Positions 43,240 through 54,591 of a stretch of 64,000 nt of DNA are shown here, one piece after another. The notes under the pieces are model-generated. The model searched no databases. It was not told the DNA's origin and saw only the letters and a program-made list of their open reading frames with translations. Numbering within the stretch: the stretch's first letter is position 1; every line of letters starts with the position of its first letter. The position numbers were made by a program, and so were the translations under genes. Origin of the DNA: Desulfobacca sp. (lineage in GTDB: Bacteria; Desulfobacterota; Desulfobaccia; Desulfobaccales; Desulfobaccaceae); contig DYEV01000030.1 of assembly GCA_020725545.1 (NCBI GenBank), forward strand, positions 124,001 to 188,000. The letters are read 5' to 3'.

Positions 43240-43794
43240 ATGGGGGCAACCGCCTACCAGAAGCCGTTTTTCCGGAGCACGACTGTCCTGGCAGTGCGCC
43301 GGAACGGCAAAGTAGCCGTGGCCGGGGATGGCCAGGTGACACTGGGCGACACCGTCATGAAGCATAAGGCCCGCAAAGTCCGCAAGATTTATAACGGCAA
43401 GATCATCGTCGGTTTTGCCGGGGCCGCGGCGGATGCCCTGAGCCTTTTTGAGCGCTTTGAAGGAAAGCTGGAAAAGCACCAAGGCAATCTCACCCGGGCG
43501 GTAGTGGAGTTGGCCAAGGACTGGCGTACCGATCGCATCCTCCGACGCCTGGAGGCCCTGCTGCTGGTAGTCGATAAAAACAACTCCTTCCTGATCTCTG
43601 GGACCGGCGACGTCATCGAACCCGATGACGGCGTCATGGCCATTGGCTCCGGCGGCGCCTATGCCCAGGCTGCAGCTCATGCCCTCCTGACGCATACTAC
43701 CCTCAGCGCCGCCCAAATCTGCCGGGAAGCCATGGAGATCGCCGCTAATCTCTGTATCTATTCCAATAGCGAGATTACGGTGGAAGAGCTTTAA
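43240..43794 (+). CDS. hslV: ATP-dependent protease proteolytic subunit HslV
   Basis: 184 residues from ATG 43240. The catalytic Thr should be in [20 protein letters not shown], the N terminus of mature HslV. No start codon lies directly before it: the nearest in-frame ATGs are 43240 and 43204, giving a leader of 13 or 25 residues ([12 protein letters not shown]). HslV normally loses only Met, so a short propeptide or non-standard start is implied. Core, including GNTV-like [14 protein letters not shown] and GSGGAYA, is otherwise intact. Confidence 0.9.
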   Translation: MGATAYQKPFFRSTTVLAVRRNGKVAVAGDGQVTLGDTVMKHKARKVRKIYNGKIIVGFAGAAADALSLFERFEGKLEKHQGNLTRAVVELAKDWRTDRILRRLEALLLVVDKNNSFLISGTGDVIEPDDGVMAIGSGGAYAQAAAHALLTHTTLSAAQICREAMEIAANLCIYSNSEITVEEL

Positions 43795-43861
43795 GCGGAT
43801 TTCGACTTTTGAGTTTTACGAGAATAATCCCCCTTAGTAAGTTCGAGAAAACGGTAGTCCT

Positions 43862-45250
43862 ATGGAAATAAGTCAAGCCTTGGTTCCCGTGGCGCCGCTG
43901 ACCCAGGGTGACAACCTCACCCCCCGGGAGATCGTGGCGGAGTTGGATAAATACATCATCGGCCAGGCCGAGGCCAAGCGCTCCGTGGCCATCGCCCTCA
44001 GAAACCGCTGGCGCCGACAGCAGATTCCCGTGGGCCTGCGGGATGAGATTGCGCCGAAAAACATCATCATGATCGGCCCCACCGGCGTGGGCAAGACCGA
44101 AATCGCCCGGCGTCTGGCCAAGCTGGCCCAATCTCCTTTCCTCAAGATCGAGGCCACCAAATTCACCGAAGTGGGCTACGTGGGCCGGGATGTGGAATCC
44201 ATGATCCGGGACCTCATGGAATTGGCCATCAATATGGTCAAGGCCGAAGAGCGGGACAAGGTCAAGGCCAAGGCCGAAGAGGTGGTGGAAGAACGCCTCC
44301 TGGATATCCTCTTGCCGCCGGTAGCCCGTCCGGGCCTGGGCGAAGAACCGGCCGGCAAATCCGGCGAGCCCGATCCTACCCGGGAAAAGATGCGCAAACT
44401 CCTGCGGGAAGGACGGCTGGAAGATCGCTTCCTAGATCTGGAGGTCAGCCAGAAGAATATCCCCATTGTGGAAATCTTTTCCAGCGCCGGCATTGAAGAG
44501 ATGGACATTAATTTTAAGGAGATGTTCGGCAATATCTTCCCGACCCGGACCAAACGGCGGAAAGTCAAAGTCTCGGAGGCCCGGGAAATCCTTCTCCAGG
44601 AAGAGGCCCAACGCCTCATCGACATGGATCGGGTGGTGGATGAAGCCCGACGCAAAGTGGAACAGAGCGGCATTATTTTCCTGGACGAAATCGATAAGAT
44701 CGTCGGTCGGGACCAGAGCAAGGGACCGGACGTCTCCCGGGAAGGGGTGCAACGGGACCTCCTGCCCATCGTCGAAGGATCCACCGTCACCACCAAATAC
44801 GGCATGGTGCGCACCGACCACATCCTCTTCATCGCCTCGGGGGCCTTCCACACCTCCAAACCCTCGGACCTCATCCCCGAAATGCAGGGCCGCTTCCCCA
44901 TCCGGGTGGAGCTCCATTCCCTGGGCGTCGAAGAGTTCCGGCGCATCCTCACCGAACCGCAGAACGCCCTCATTACCCAATATAAGGCCCTGATGGCCAC
45001 CGAGGGCGTAGAGCTGGACTTCGAACCCGAGGCCATCCATGAGCTCGCCCTCCTGGCCACCCAAGTGAACGAACGCACCGAAAACATCGGCGCCCGGCGT
45101 CTGCACACCGTCATGGAAAAACTCCTGGAAGACCTCTCCTTCCAAGGGCCAGAACTGCAGGGCCAGAAAATCACCATCACCGCCGCCTACGTCCGGGAAC
45201 GCCTGTCGGCATTGATCGCCGATGAGGATTTGAGTCGGTACATTTTGTGA
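43862..45250 (+). CDS. hslU: ATP-dependent protease ATPase subunit HslU
   Basis: 462 residues. Walker A GPTGVGKT (72-79), Walker [11 protein letters not shown], an I-domain between them and the C-terminal LSRYIL that docks into HslV are all present. AAA+ unfoldase that feeds substrates to HslV. It follows hslV by about 67 bases. Directly after its stop begins a TTTCGAG repeat array. Confidence 0.97.
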   Translation: MEISQALVPVAPLTQGDNLTPREIVAELDKYIIGQAEAKRSVAIALRNRWRRQQIPVGLRDEIAPKNIIMIGPTGVGKTEIARRLAKLAQSPFLKIEATKFTEVGYVGRDVESMIRDLMELAINMVKAEERDKVKAKAEEVVEERLLDILLPPVARPGLGEEPAGKSGEPDPTREKMRKLLREGRLEDRFLDLEVSQKNIPIVEIFSSAGIEEMDINFKEMFGNIFPTRTKRRKVKVSEAREILLQEEAQRLIDMDRVVDEARRKVEQSGIIFLDEIDKIVGRDQSKGPDVSREGVQRDLLPIVEGSTVTTKYGMVRTDHILFIASGAFHTSKPSDLIPEMQGRFPIRVELHSLGVEEFRRILTEPQNALITQYKALMATEGVELDFEPEAIHELALLATQVNERTENIGARRLHTVMEKLLEDLSFQGPELQGQKITITAAYVRERLSALIADEDLSRYIL

Positions 45251-45281
45251 GTTTCGAGTTTCGAGTTTCGAGTTCCGAGAG
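45249..45281 (+). repeat. GTTTCGA tandem array, left flank of four-helix-bundle unit
   Basis: About four heptad copies of GAGTTTC/GAGTTCC starting in the hslU stop region. It shares AGTTTCGAGTTCCGAG with the reverse complement of 45744-45776, so the two arrays form an inverted pair around the gene at 45301. Confidence 0.8.
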
Positions 45282-45300
45282 TTTAATGAAGTGATTACTT

Positions 45301-45663
45301 ATGAAATCGAATTCTTATAGGGATTTGGAGGTGTGGAAAAAATCTATTGCCTTAGCCAGGAAAATCTATGAGTTAACGGATATGTTTCCGAGTAAAGAAA
45401 GTTTTAGTCTTACAAGTCAGTTGCGGCGTAGTGCAGTTTCGGTAGCTTCAAACATTGCCGAAGGGCAGGCCCGGCAATCAAGGAAAGAATTTTTATATTT
45501 TTTAAATATATGTTTAGGATCATTGGCGGAATTAGAAACACAACTTATCATTAGATAAGATATTAAATTGATAACGGAAAATATACTTGACGAGTTTTTA
45601 ATTGACACGGATGAGTTGATCAGAATGGTCAAGGGGTTAATGATTCATTTGAAAAGAAAGTAA
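45301..45663 (+). pseudogene. Four-helix-bundle (S23/IVS) protein with in-frame stop
   Basis: The frame runs 120 codons, the normal length of the TIGR02436 four-helix-bundle family, but codon 86 is TAA (45556-45558). Before it: YRDLEVWKKSIALARKIYEL and LRRSAVSVASNIAEGQARQ are family signatures. After it the same frame continues with a plausible helix (LITENILDEFLI..ELIRMVKGL). TAA is one base from AAA, CAA or GAA. The unit is far more AT-rich than its surroundings. Family members occur as intervening sequences in 23S rRNA and scattered in chromosomes. Readthrough cannot be excluded. Confidence 0.8.
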
Positions 45664-45709
45664 TTAACCCTGTTCGAAAACACCTTGAAATAAGGTATAT
45701 TTTTGTTGA

Positions 45710-46660
<951 letters not shown>

Positions 46661-46773
46661 GGCAGCCGGCGGGATTATTAGTCGGTGGCGTGGCCACCGC
46701 CGAGCAAAGGAATCGGGGGCTGCCACGTCTGGCCGGCTCAGGCGGGCACGGCCCGCCCTATAAGGCTGGCCCT

Positions 46774-46976
46774 CTCGAAACTCGTCACCCGAAACTTTCT
46801 ATTCTAGACAGCGCAAAGGATAAAAGATCAGGCCGATGGAATGTTCGAAACTTGAAACTCGAAACTCGAAACTAAAAACTTTCTATTCTAGGCATCGCAA
46901 GGGATAAAAGATCAGACCGATGGAATGTTCGAAACTCGAAACTCGAGACTTGAAACTCGAAACTCAAAACTCCCCG
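46774..46976 (+). repeat. TCGAAAC arrays with a ~76-bp tandem duplication
   Basis: CTTTCTATTCTAG-AT/GCATCGCAA-GGATAAAAGATCAG-CCGATGGAATGTTCG occurs twice (about 46793 and 46876), each copy followed by several TCGAAAC heptads. It fills most of the argB-argD gap and ends at the argD ribosome site. Confidence 0.85.
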
Positions 46977-46985
46977 GAGGCCTGG

Positions 46986-48158
46986 ATGGAGAGAGGCAAT
47001 CAGGTCCTGATGAACACCTATGCCCGGCAGCCCGTCGTCATGGTGCGGGGCCAAGGCACCCGCCTGTGGGACCTGGATGGCAGGGAATATCTGGACTTTC
47101 TAGCCGGCATTGCGGTCTGTAATCTGGGCCACGCCCATCCGGCCGTGGCCGCAGCCGCGGCCCGCCAGCTGCAGGAGTTGGTGCACGTCTCCAATCTGTA
47201 TTATACTCTGCCGCAGATCGAGTTGGCTCAGCGCCTCGTGGACCTGAGTTTTGCCGACCAGATCTTTTTCGCCAACAGCGGCGCCGAGGCCAACGAGGGG
47301 GCCATCAAGCTCTGCCGGCGCTACAGTCATGAGAAGTTCGGGCCCGGGCGGTACAAGATTATCTGCGCCACGAACTCCTTTCATGGCCGGACCTTGGCCA
47401 CCCTGTCGGCTACTGGCCAGGAGAAGTTCTGGCAGGGGTTCGAGCCTTTGCTGCCGGGTTTCACCTTTGTGCCTTTTGATGATCTGGCGGCCACCGCCGC
47501 AGCCGTTGATGAGGCGACCTGCGCCATCTTAGTGGAGCCCATCCAGGGCGAGGGCGGCGTCCGCATCCCGGCAGCGGACTATCTCCCGGGCTTGCGCCGG
47601 CTGTGTGATGAGCATAACCTGTTGTTGGTCCTGGATGAAATCCAGGTGGGGCTGGGACGGACCGGCAAACTTTTTGCCTATGAACACTCTGGCATCAGAC
47701 CTGATATTATGACCCTGGCCAAAGCTTTGGCCAACGGCCTCCCCATCGGCGCCCTGTTGGTGACGGCCGAGGCGGCCCAGGGGTTTGTGCCAGGCACGCA
47801 TGCCAGCACCTTTGGCGGCGGGCCGGTGATCACCGCTGCTGCCCTGGCGGTCTTGGACATCCTGGCCCGGCCGGAATTTTTGGCCGAAGTGGCGGCCAAA
47901 GGCGAGTATTTTCTGGCCGGCTTGCGATCTCTCCAGGATCGTCATGCCATCGTTACTGAGGTCCGGGGGCTGGGCCTCATCCTGGGTCTTGAAATCGACG
48001 GCGACGGCGTGCCCCTGGTGGCGGCCTGCCGGGACCGGGGGGTCCTGCTTAATTGCACCCAGGGCAACGTCCTGCGCTTCCTGCCGCCCCTAATCGTCAG
48101 TCGAGGGGAGATTGACCGGGTAATCAGCATCCTGGACAAGGTTTTGGCAGAGCTCTAG
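46986..48158 (+). CDS. argD: Acetylornithine aminotransferase
   Basis: 390 residues from ATG 46986 (GGAGG six bases upstream). Class III PLP transaminase: NSGAEANEGAIKL, LDEIQVGLGRTGK and TLAKALANGLPIG with the PLP Lys. Converts N-acetylglutamate semialdehyde to acetylornithine; may also act as succinyl-DAP aminotransferase elsewhere, but DapL makes that unnecessary here. The 22 codons in frame upstream come from the TCGAAAC array and are not part of the gene. Confidence 0.95.
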   Translation: MERGNQVLMNTYARQPVVMVRGQGTRLWDLDGREYLDFLAGIAVCNLGHAHPAVAAAAARQLQELVHVSNLYYTLPQIELAQRLVDLSFADQIFFANSGAEANEGAIKLCRRYSHEKFGPGRYKIICATNSFHGRTLATLSATGQEKFWQGFEPLLPGFTFVPFDDLAATAAAVDEATCAILVEPIQGEGGVRIPAADYLPGLRRLCDEHNLLLVLDEIQVGLGRTGKLFAYEHSGIRPDIMTLAKALANGLPIGALLVTAEAAQGFVPGTHASTFGGGPVITAAALAVLDILARPEFLAEVAAKGEYFLAGLRSLQDRHAIVTEVRGLGLILGLEIDGDGVPLVAACRDRGVLLNCTQGNVLRFLPPLIVSRGEIDRVISILDKVLAEL

Positions 48159-48199
48159 TTGATGACCACGGCCTGGAGTGACCAGAGTAGGAAAATACT

Positions 48200-49108
48200 A
48201 TGAAACGGGACCTGTTAACCATATTGGATCTGACCACCGCAGAAATCCTGGCCCTGCTGGCCCGGGCGGCCGAGCTCAAGGCCTGGCATCGCCAGGGCCG
48301 GGACCCCAAACCCCTGGCCGGCAAGACCCTGGCCTTGATCTTTGATAAGCCCTCCACCCGCACCCGGGTGTCTTTCGAGGCCGGGATTGCCCATCTGGGG
48401 GGCAGCAGCATCTATCTGGGCCGCAACGACAGTCAATTGTCCCGCAACGAACCAGTGGCGGATACGGCCCGGGTCTTGGCCCGCTATGTGGACGGCATTA
48501 TCATCCGGACCTATGGCCATGAGATTGTTGAGGAAATGTCTCGTTTTGCCAGCATCCCGGTGATCAACGGCCTGACGGACAGCCACCATCCCTGCCAGGT
48601 GTTAAGTGATCTTCTGACCATCCAGGAGCGCTTCGGTCGGGTAACCGACCTGAAAATTGCCTGGCTCGGCGACGGCAATAATATGGCCAACTCCTGGATC
48701 ACCGCGGCCCTGCGCCTGGATTTTGCGCTGGCCCTGGCCTGCCCCCCGGGCTATGAGCCGGATGCCCGGCTCCTGGCGCTGGCCCAAAAGGCAAGCCGAC
48801 CCATTTATCTCGGCAATGACCCGGTTGCGGCGGTTCAGGGCGCCCAGGTGATCAACACCGATGTCTGGGCCTCCATGGGCCAGGAGGAAGAGGCTCAGGA
48901 GCGTCTGCAAGTCTTTTACCCTTTCCAGGTTAGTAGCGACTTGTTGCGCCAGGCACCGCCCGAAGTCGTGGTCCTGCACTGCCTGCCGGCCCATCGGGGC
49001 GAGGAGATCACCGAGGAGGTTCTGGAAGGCCCCCAGTCCCTGGTCTGGGACCAGGCCGAAAACCGGTTGCACCTGCAGAAGGCGCTGTTGGAGTGGCTGG
49101 TGGGGTGA
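48200..49108 (+). CDS. argF: Ornithine carbamoyltransferase
   Basis: 302 residues. Carbamoyl phosphate loop DKPSTRTRVSFE, HPCQVLSDL, and the ornithine loop HCLPAHRGEE are all present. Produces citrulline. It follows argD by 41 bases. No ARG-box regulator gene is visible in the window. Confidence 0.97.
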   Translation: MKRDLLTILDLTTAEILALLARAAELKAWHRQGRDPKPLAGKTLALIFDKPSTRTRVSFEAGIAHLGGSSIYLGRNDSQLSRNEPVADTARVLARYVDGIIIRTYGHEIVEEMSRFASIPVINGLTDSHHPCQVLSDLLTIQERFGRVTDLKIAWLGDGNNMANSWITAALRLDFALALACPPGYEPDARLLALAQKASRPIYLGNDPVAAVQGAQVINTDVWASMGQEEEAQERLQVFYPFQVSSDLLRQAPPEVVVLHCLPAHRGEEITEEVLEGPQSLVWDQAENRLHLQKALLEWLVG

Positions 49109-49457
49109 GGTTGCTCTCGTCTACCTAAGTTAACGGTTTGCCCCGGCAAAAAACATCATCTGGCGGTGCTCCAGGCTTTCCAGCCTGGGTTACCAGAGAA
49201 GATCTTTCTGATATAGAATTAGGCGTTTCAGCCACGTGTCATCCTGAGCCGCCGCAGGCGGCGCAGGATCTACCCATGATGATAACATAGGCTTCGTTAC
49301 GCTCGGCATGACCAGAAATGAATTACCTGCATAAATCCACAACAATAGCTCTAGCCCAAGGCCATATAGATATCCATGCGGCCATTCACTCGCTTATGAT
49401 CCTGCGAAACGGCTTAACAAATCAAGATATAAAAAAAGAAAATATCCAGAAAGATTA
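49109..49457. other. Intergenic stretch before argG with hairpin repeats
   Basis: CCAGGC-TTTCCA-GCCTGG (49170-49187) is a perfect hairpin, and GTCATCCTGAGC at 49238 with GCCGCCGCAGGCGGC is a dispersed word also at 5121 and 17919. The last 90 bases are AT-rich and probably hold the argG promoter. No gene recognised. Confidence 0.5.
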
Positions 49458-50666
49458 ATGCTTATGAATAACATCAACAAAATCGTCCTGGCCTATTCCG
49501 GTGGGCTGGATACCTCGGTGATTCTCAAGTGGCTCATGGAGACCTATCACTGTCCGGTAGTGGCCTTTGCCGCGGACCTGGGGCAGGGGGAAGAACTGAC
49601 GGAGGTGGAGGCCAAGGCCCTGGCCACCGGCGCGGCCGAAGTCTATATCGAAGATTTGCGGGAAGAGTTTGCCCGGGATTTTATCTTTCCCATGTTCCGG
49701 GCCAACGCCCTCTATGAAGGGGCTTATCTGTTGGGGACCTCCATTGCCCGGCCGCTGATTGCCAAGGCCCAGGTGGAGGTGGCCCGGCGCACTGGCGCTG
49801 ATGCGGTGAGCCACGGCGCCACCGGCAAGGGTAACGACCAGGTGCGCTTTGAACTGACCTACATGGCCCTGGCGCCGGACCTGAAGATCATTGCCCCCTG
49901 GCGGGAGTGGGAGCTGGCCGGCCGGGCCGAGTGCGTGGCCTATGCCCAGCGCCACGGCATTCCCGTGCCCGTGACCCTGGAAAAACCATATTCCAGCGAC
50001 CGCAACCTCTTGCATATCAGCTTTGAGGGCGGTATCCTGGAAGACCCTTGGATCGAACCGCCCAGAGATATGTTTGTCCTGACCAAGGCCCCGGAGGAGG
50101 CCCCGGATGAGCCCCACTATGTGGAGATCGACTTTGAGGCGGGGGACCCGGTGGCTGTGGACGGCCAGCGGCTGAGCCCCTTTGCGCTCCTGGACTATCT
50201 CAATCGGTTGGGTGGCGAACACGCCATCGGTCGGGTGGACCTGGTGGAGAATCGTTATGTGGGCCTGAAATCCCGGGGCGTCTATGAAACTCCCGGCGGC
50301 ACCATACTCCGGGCCGCGCATCAAGCCGTGGAATCACTCACCCTGGACCGGGAGGTCATGCACCTGCGGGACAGCCTTATACCCCGGTATGCGGAACTGG
50401 TCTATTACGGCTATTGGTTCGCCCCGGAACGCTATGCCCTCCAAGCCCTCATCGACGAGGCCCAGAAGCCGGTGACTGGCACGGCTCGGCTGAAGCTCTA
50501 CAAAGGCAACGTCATGGTGGTGGGGCGGAAAGCCCCCAAATCGATGTATCGCCCCGATCTGGTGACCTTCGAGGCCGGCGGCGACTACCAGCAGGCCGAC
50601 GCTACCGGCTTCATCCGGCTCAACGCCCTGCGGTTAAAAATTCAGGCAAAATTGGCCGGCTCCTGA
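49458..50666 (+). CDS. argG: Argininosuccinate synthase
   Basis: 402 residues. The PP-loop ATP motif is [10 protein letters not shown] near the N terminus; [14 protein letters not shown] and the [10 protein letters not shown] segment follow. Ligates citrulline and aspartate. ATG 49458 or 49464 may be used; neither has a strong ribosome site. Confidence 0.97.
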   Translation: MLMNNINKIVLAYSGGLDTSVILKWLMETYHCPVVAFAADLGQGEELTEVEAKALATGAAEVYIEDLREEFARDFIFPMFRANALYEGAYLLGTSIARPLIAKAQVEVARRTGADAVSHGATGKGNDQVRFELTYMALAPDLKIIAPWREWELAGRAECVAYAQRHGIPVPVTLEKPYSSDRNLLHISFEGGILEDPWIEPPRDMFVLTKAPEEAPDEPHYVEIDFEAGDPVAVDGQRLSPFALLDYLNRLGGEHAIGRVDLVENRYVGLKSRGVYETPGGTILRAAHQAVESLTLDREVMHLRDSLIPRYAELVYYGYWFAPERYALQALIDEAQKPVTGTARLKLYKGNVMVVGRKAPKSMYRPDLVTFEAGGDYQQADATGFIRLNALRLKIQAKLAGS

Positions 50667-50718
50667 GGATTGTCGGAACCAGAAATGCTAAACTCGAAAG
50701 TCAACAAACAAGGGCTCT

Positions 50719-52113
50719 ATGACTCATGATCACAAGGTAAAACCCTGGCAGGGCCGCTTCCGCGTTGGCACCGACCGTCTGGTGGAGGAATTCACCTCAT
50801 CTCTCCACTTCGACCGGCGCTTGTATCGCCATGATATCGCCGGGTCCATGGCCCATGCCCGGATGTTGGGCAAGCAGGGGATCCTGACCGCCGAGGAAGT
50901 GGCGGCCATTGTCCGGGGGCTGGCCACGGTGCAGGAGGAAATCGACCGGGGTGAATTTGTTTTTGAACCGGCCGATGAAGATATCCACATGGCGGTGGAG
51001 AGGCGCCTGACCGCCCTCATCGGCGATGTGGGGAGGAAGCTCCATACGGCCCGCAGCCGCAATGATCAGGTGGCCCTGGATGTGCGCCTCTACCTGCGGG
51101 ACCAGGTGCAGGAATTGCTCACCGCCCTCACCGATCTGCGGCGGGCCGGGGCCAGGCTGGCCCGGAAATATTTCGGCGTCATCCTGCCGGGCTACACCCA
51201 TCTGCAGCGGGCCCAACCGGTGCTTTTCAGCCACCACCTGCTGGCCTACGATGAGATGTGGCGGCGGGATCAGGGACGTCTGCAAGACGCCCTGAAGCGC
51301 TTAAACGTCCTGCCCCTGGGGGCCGCGGCCCTGGCCGGCACGACCTTTCCCATCGATCCGGCCTATACCGCCGAGTTATTGGCGTTTCCCGCCATCCAGC
51401 GGAACAGCCTGGATGCCGTCGGCGACCGGGATTTTGTGGTGGAGTTCGCGGCCGCAGCCAGCCTCATTATGGTGCACCTCAGCCGCTTGGCCGAAGAGCT
51501 CATCCTCTGGTCCTCGGCGGAATTCGACTTCATTGATATTGCTGATGCCTACTGCACCGGTTCGTCCATCATGCCCCAAAAGAAAAACCCCGATGTGGCA
51601 GAGTTGATCCGGGGCAAGAGCGGCCGGGTCATCGGCCACCTGACGGGGCTGCTGGTGACGCTCAAAGGCCTGCCGCTGGCCTATAACCGGGACCTGCAAG
51701 AGGATAAAGAGCCCCTCTTTGATGTGGTCGACACCGTTCTCCCCTGCGTCCGGCTCACGGCCAAAGTCCTGGAACATCTGGAGCTCAAAAAAGAGAACAT
51801 CGCTCGGGCCCTGCGGGGCGGCTTCCTAACAGCCACGGACATGGCCGATTATCTGGTGACCAAAGGCGTGCCCTTCCGCACCGCCCATGCCCAGGTGGGG
51901 CAGACAGTCCGGTATGCCGAAAGCCATGGAAAAGAGTTGGCCGAACTCACCCTGGAAGAAATCCGGCAGTTCGCGCCAGTGGTCGAGACCGATTTGTTTG
52001 CTTGGCTGACCATTGACCACTCGGTGCAGCGCCGCACCTCCCCCGGAGGTACGGCCCCGGTCCGCGTCGCCGAGGTCCTGGCGGCAGTGGAGGCGGAGTT
52101 AGGACTGCCATGA
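50719..52113 (+). CDS. argH: Argininosuccinate lyase
   Basis: 464 residues of the fumarase/aspartase superfamily. TGSSIMPQKKNPD is the superfamily signature with the catalytic Ser; HTARSRNDQVALD and HLQRAQPVLFSHH are further motifs. Final step to arginine plus fumarate. Located 52 bases after argG. Confidence 0.97.
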   Translation: MTHDHKVKPWQGRFRVGTDRLVEEFTSSLHFDRRLYRHDIAGSMAHARMLGKQGILTAEEVAAIVRGLATVQEEIDRGEFVFEPADEDIHMAVERRLTALIGDVGRKLHTARSRNDQVALDVRLYLRDQVQELLTALTDLRRAGARLARKYFGVILPGYTHLQRAQPVLFSHHLLAYDEMWRRDQGRLQDALKRLNVLPLGAAALAGTTFPIDPAYTAELLAFPAIQRNSLDAVGDRDFVVEFAAAASLIMVHLSRLAEELILWSSAEFDFIDIADAYCTGSSIMPQKKNPDVAELIRGKSGRVIGHLTGLLVTLKGLPLAYNRDLQEDKEPLFDVVDTVLPCVRLTAKVLEHLELKKENIARALRGGFLTATDMADYLVTKGVPFRTAHAQVGQTVRYAESHGKELAELTLEEIRQFAPVVETDLFAWLTIDHSVQRRTSPGGTAPVRVAEVLAAVEAELGLP

Positions 52114-52231
52114 ATGGCCAGCGATCAGGAAAAGGGGCACAGGGGTGAGGTCTTCCAAAACCCTTGCCATCATCTCTAACCTTGGACCCTGTCATGACAC
52201 GGTCTTAGAGCAGGTCAGGAAGAGGCGCGCG

Positions 52232-53284
52232 GTGCCCAGACATTTCGGCACAATTCTCTTGGCCCTCTTGCTGCTCACCGGGAGCTGGGGGTGCGGCAAG
52301 AAGATGGCCCCCATTCCGCCTGATTCCCTGGTACCGGCCGAGGTGCGGAATTTTTCGGTGCGCCAGGATGGCAAGGCCTTGCGCTTGACTTGGCTGCTTC
52401 CCCGGGTCAATATTGATAATCAGCCCCTTACCGATATCCAGGGGTTTCGCCTTTTCCGGCATCAGGCCGGTCTGGCCGCGGCGGCTGGCTGTCCACCGGA
52501 CCTGGACCTGCTGGCGGTCATTGATTTGAGTTACCCACAGATGGGCGAGGTGTCCGGAGAAGCGGTAAGTTACCGGGACGACAAGGTGGAGCCGGGGCAG
52601 CGCTATTCTTATCAGGTGGTCGGCTTTGCCCGGGGTGGCCAGCCCGGGACGCCCTCGGCCATCCTCTCCCATGCCTGGGATACCTTGCCGCAGGCGCCCG
52701 CAACCCTGCAAGCCCAAGCCGGAGATCGCCAGGTCCAACTGGCTTGGCCAGCGGTCGACCGCTTGGCTGACGGTCGGCCGTTTCCGGGCCAACCGGGGTA
52801 TAATGTTTATCGACAGGCCCCGGACCATGGTTGGGTCCTGGTGAACCCAGACCCCCTCACTGACACCAAATTCCTTGATATCGGCGTGGCCAATGATATT
52901 ACCTACCGCTATCTGGTGCGGGCCCTACGCAAAATCGGCCCCGATGTCTTGGAGAGCCTGGATTCGCCCATCCAGACGGCCAAGCCTGTGGATATGACCC
53001 CGCCGGCGCCGGTGGTCAACTTAGTGGCAGTGCCCACTGCTAAGGGCATCGAACTGCGGTGGGAGCCCGGCCGGGAGCCGGATCTGGCCGGCTATCTGGT
53101 GTTTCGCCGCTCCCTGGCCGAACCACAGTTTCAGCAAGTCACCCCCCAATTACTGGCAAAGCCGTATTTTGTCGATGCCGCAGCCAGCCAGGGGGTAACC
53201 TACTTTTATTATGTGGTCGCGGTGGACAACTCCCGGCGGGCCAACCAGAGTCTGCCCTCGGAAACCGTTTCGACCAGCCGCTGA
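52232..53284 (+). CDS. Lipoprotein with fibronectin type III-like domains
   Basis: About 350 residues from GTG 52232, which follows AGGAAGAGG; an in-frame GTG at 52145 would add 29 unlike residues. The lipobox LTGSWGC makes the Cys lipid-anchored. Three Fn3-like segments follow (for example LRLTWLLPRV, VQLAWPAVDRL, IELRWEPGREPDLAGYLVFR). A surface or periplasmic adhesive or scaffold role is likely. It sits between argH and lysA. Confidence 0.78.
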   Translation: MPRHFGTILLALLLLTGSWGCGKKMAPIPPDSLVPAEVRNFSVRQDGKALRLTWLLPRVNIDNQPLTDIQGFRLFRHQAGLAAAAGCPPDLDLLAVIDLSYPQMGEVSGEAVSYRDDKVEPGQRYSYQVVGFARGGQPGTPSAILSHAWDTLPQAPATLQAQAGDRQVQLAWPAVDRLADGRPFPGQPGYNVYRQAPDHGWVLVNPDPLTDTKFLDIGVANDITYRYLVRALRKIGPDVLESLDSPIQTAKPVDMTPPAPVVNLVAVPTAKGIELRWEPGREPDLAGYLVFRRSLAEPQFQQVTPQLLAKPYFVDAAASQGVTYFYYVVAVDNSRRANQSLPSETVSTSR

Positions 53285-53319
53285 GCTAGCAACCAGAAAC
53301 GAGAAACCGGAAAACAACC

Positions 53320-54591
53320 ATGCACCACTTTCATTATGTAAATGGCGAACTGTATTGTGAACAGGTGCCGGTCGCGGCCATCGCCGCCGCGGTGGGGACC
53401 CCCTTTTATCTGTACAGCACCGCCACCCTGACCCATCACTTCCGGGTCTTTGATCAGGCTTTTGCCGACATGCCGCATCTCGTCTGCTACGCCGTCAAGG
53501 CCAACTCCAATCTGGCCATCCTCCGGCTTTTTATCAATCAGGGCAGCGGCGTAGACATCGTCTCGGGCGGCGAGCTCTATCGGGCCCTGCAGGCCGGCGT
53601 TGATCCCGGCAAGGTGGTCTACTCCGGCGTCGGCAAACGGCCCGAGGAAATCCGCTTCGCCCTGGAGCAGGGCATCTTGATGTTCAACATCGAATCGTCC
53701 CAGGAACTGGTGGCCATTGATCAGATCGCCGGCGAAATGGGCAAGCAGGCCGGCATCGCGCTGCGGGTCAATCCCGACGTGGACCCGCAGACCCACCCCT
53801 ATATCTCCACCGGCCTGAAGCAGAACAAGTTCGGCATCAATATCGAAAAATCGCTCTCGGCTTACCGCACGGCCCGGGACTTGCCCAATCTGGAGATTGT
53901 CGGGGTGGCCTGCCATATCGGTTCCCAATTGACCCAACTGTCCCCTTTTATCGAAACCCTTGGGCGCTTAAAGGAACTTATCAGCCGCCTGCGGCAGGAG
54001 GGGATTGCCATCCGCTATCTGGACATCGGCGGCGGCTTGGGCATTCAATATCATCAGGAGAAACCACCCCACCCCCTGGAATATGGTCAAGGGATTCAAA
54101 AGGAGCTGGCTGGACTGGCTTGCACCCTCATCCTGGAACCGGGCCGGGTGCTGGTGGGCAATGCCGGTATCCTGGTGACCAGGGTCCTGTATACCAAAGA
54201 GGGCGAAGAGAAATTCTTTATTATTGTGGATGCCGGCATGAACGATCTCTCCCGGCCCAGTCTTTATGGCTCGTTCCATGGGGTCCAGCCCGTAGTGGAA
54301 AAACCTCGGCGGGAAGTCAAGGCGTCGCTGGTCGGGCCTATCTGCGAATCCGGTGACTTTTTAGCCAAAGACCGGCTGCTGCCGGAGTTCAGCGCCGGGG
54401 AACTGGTGGCAATCATGAGCGCCGGCGCCTATGGCTTCTCCATGAGCTCCAACTATAATTCCCGGCCCCGGGTCCCGGAAATTTTGGTGCATAAAGATGA
54501 GTTTTATGTTATCAGGGAACGTGAGACCTACGAAACCTTGATTCAGGGGGAGCATATCCCGCCTTTTCTGCAGCAGGAGGGCAAAGGGTAA
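53320..54591 (+). CDS. lysA: Diaminopimelate decarboxylase
   Basis: 423-residue fold-type III PLP enzyme. PLP Lys60 in YAVKANSN, HIGSQL, GGGLGI, EPGR and CESGDF-type CESGD are in order. It decarboxylates meso-DAP to lysine. First gene of the lysine/DAP run. Confidence 0.96.
   Translation: MHHFHYVNGELYCEQVPVAAIAAAVGTPFYLYSTATLTHHFRVFDQAFADMPHLVCYAVKANSNLAILRLFINQGSGVDIVSGGELYRALQAGVDPGKVVYSGVGKRPEEIRFALEQGILMFNIESSQELVAIDQIAGEMGKQAGIALRVNPDVDPQTHPYISTGLKQNKFGINIEKSLSAYRTARDLPNLEIVGVACHIGSQLTQLSPFIETLGRLKELISRLRQEGIAIRYLDIGGGLGIQYHQEKPPHPLEYGQGIQKELAGLACTLILEPGRVLVGNAGILVTRVLYTKEGEEKFFIIVDAGMNDLSRPSLYGSFHGVQPVVEKPRREVKASLVGPICESGDFLAKDRLLPEFSAGELVAIMSAGAYGFSMSSNYNSRPRVPEILVHKDEFYVIRERETYETLIQGEHIPPFLQQEGKG

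Noticed and set aside
45301-45663. Avd subunit of a diversity-generating retroelement
   Set aside because: Avd is also a four-helix-bundle protein, but no reverse transcriptase, template or variable repeat is present.
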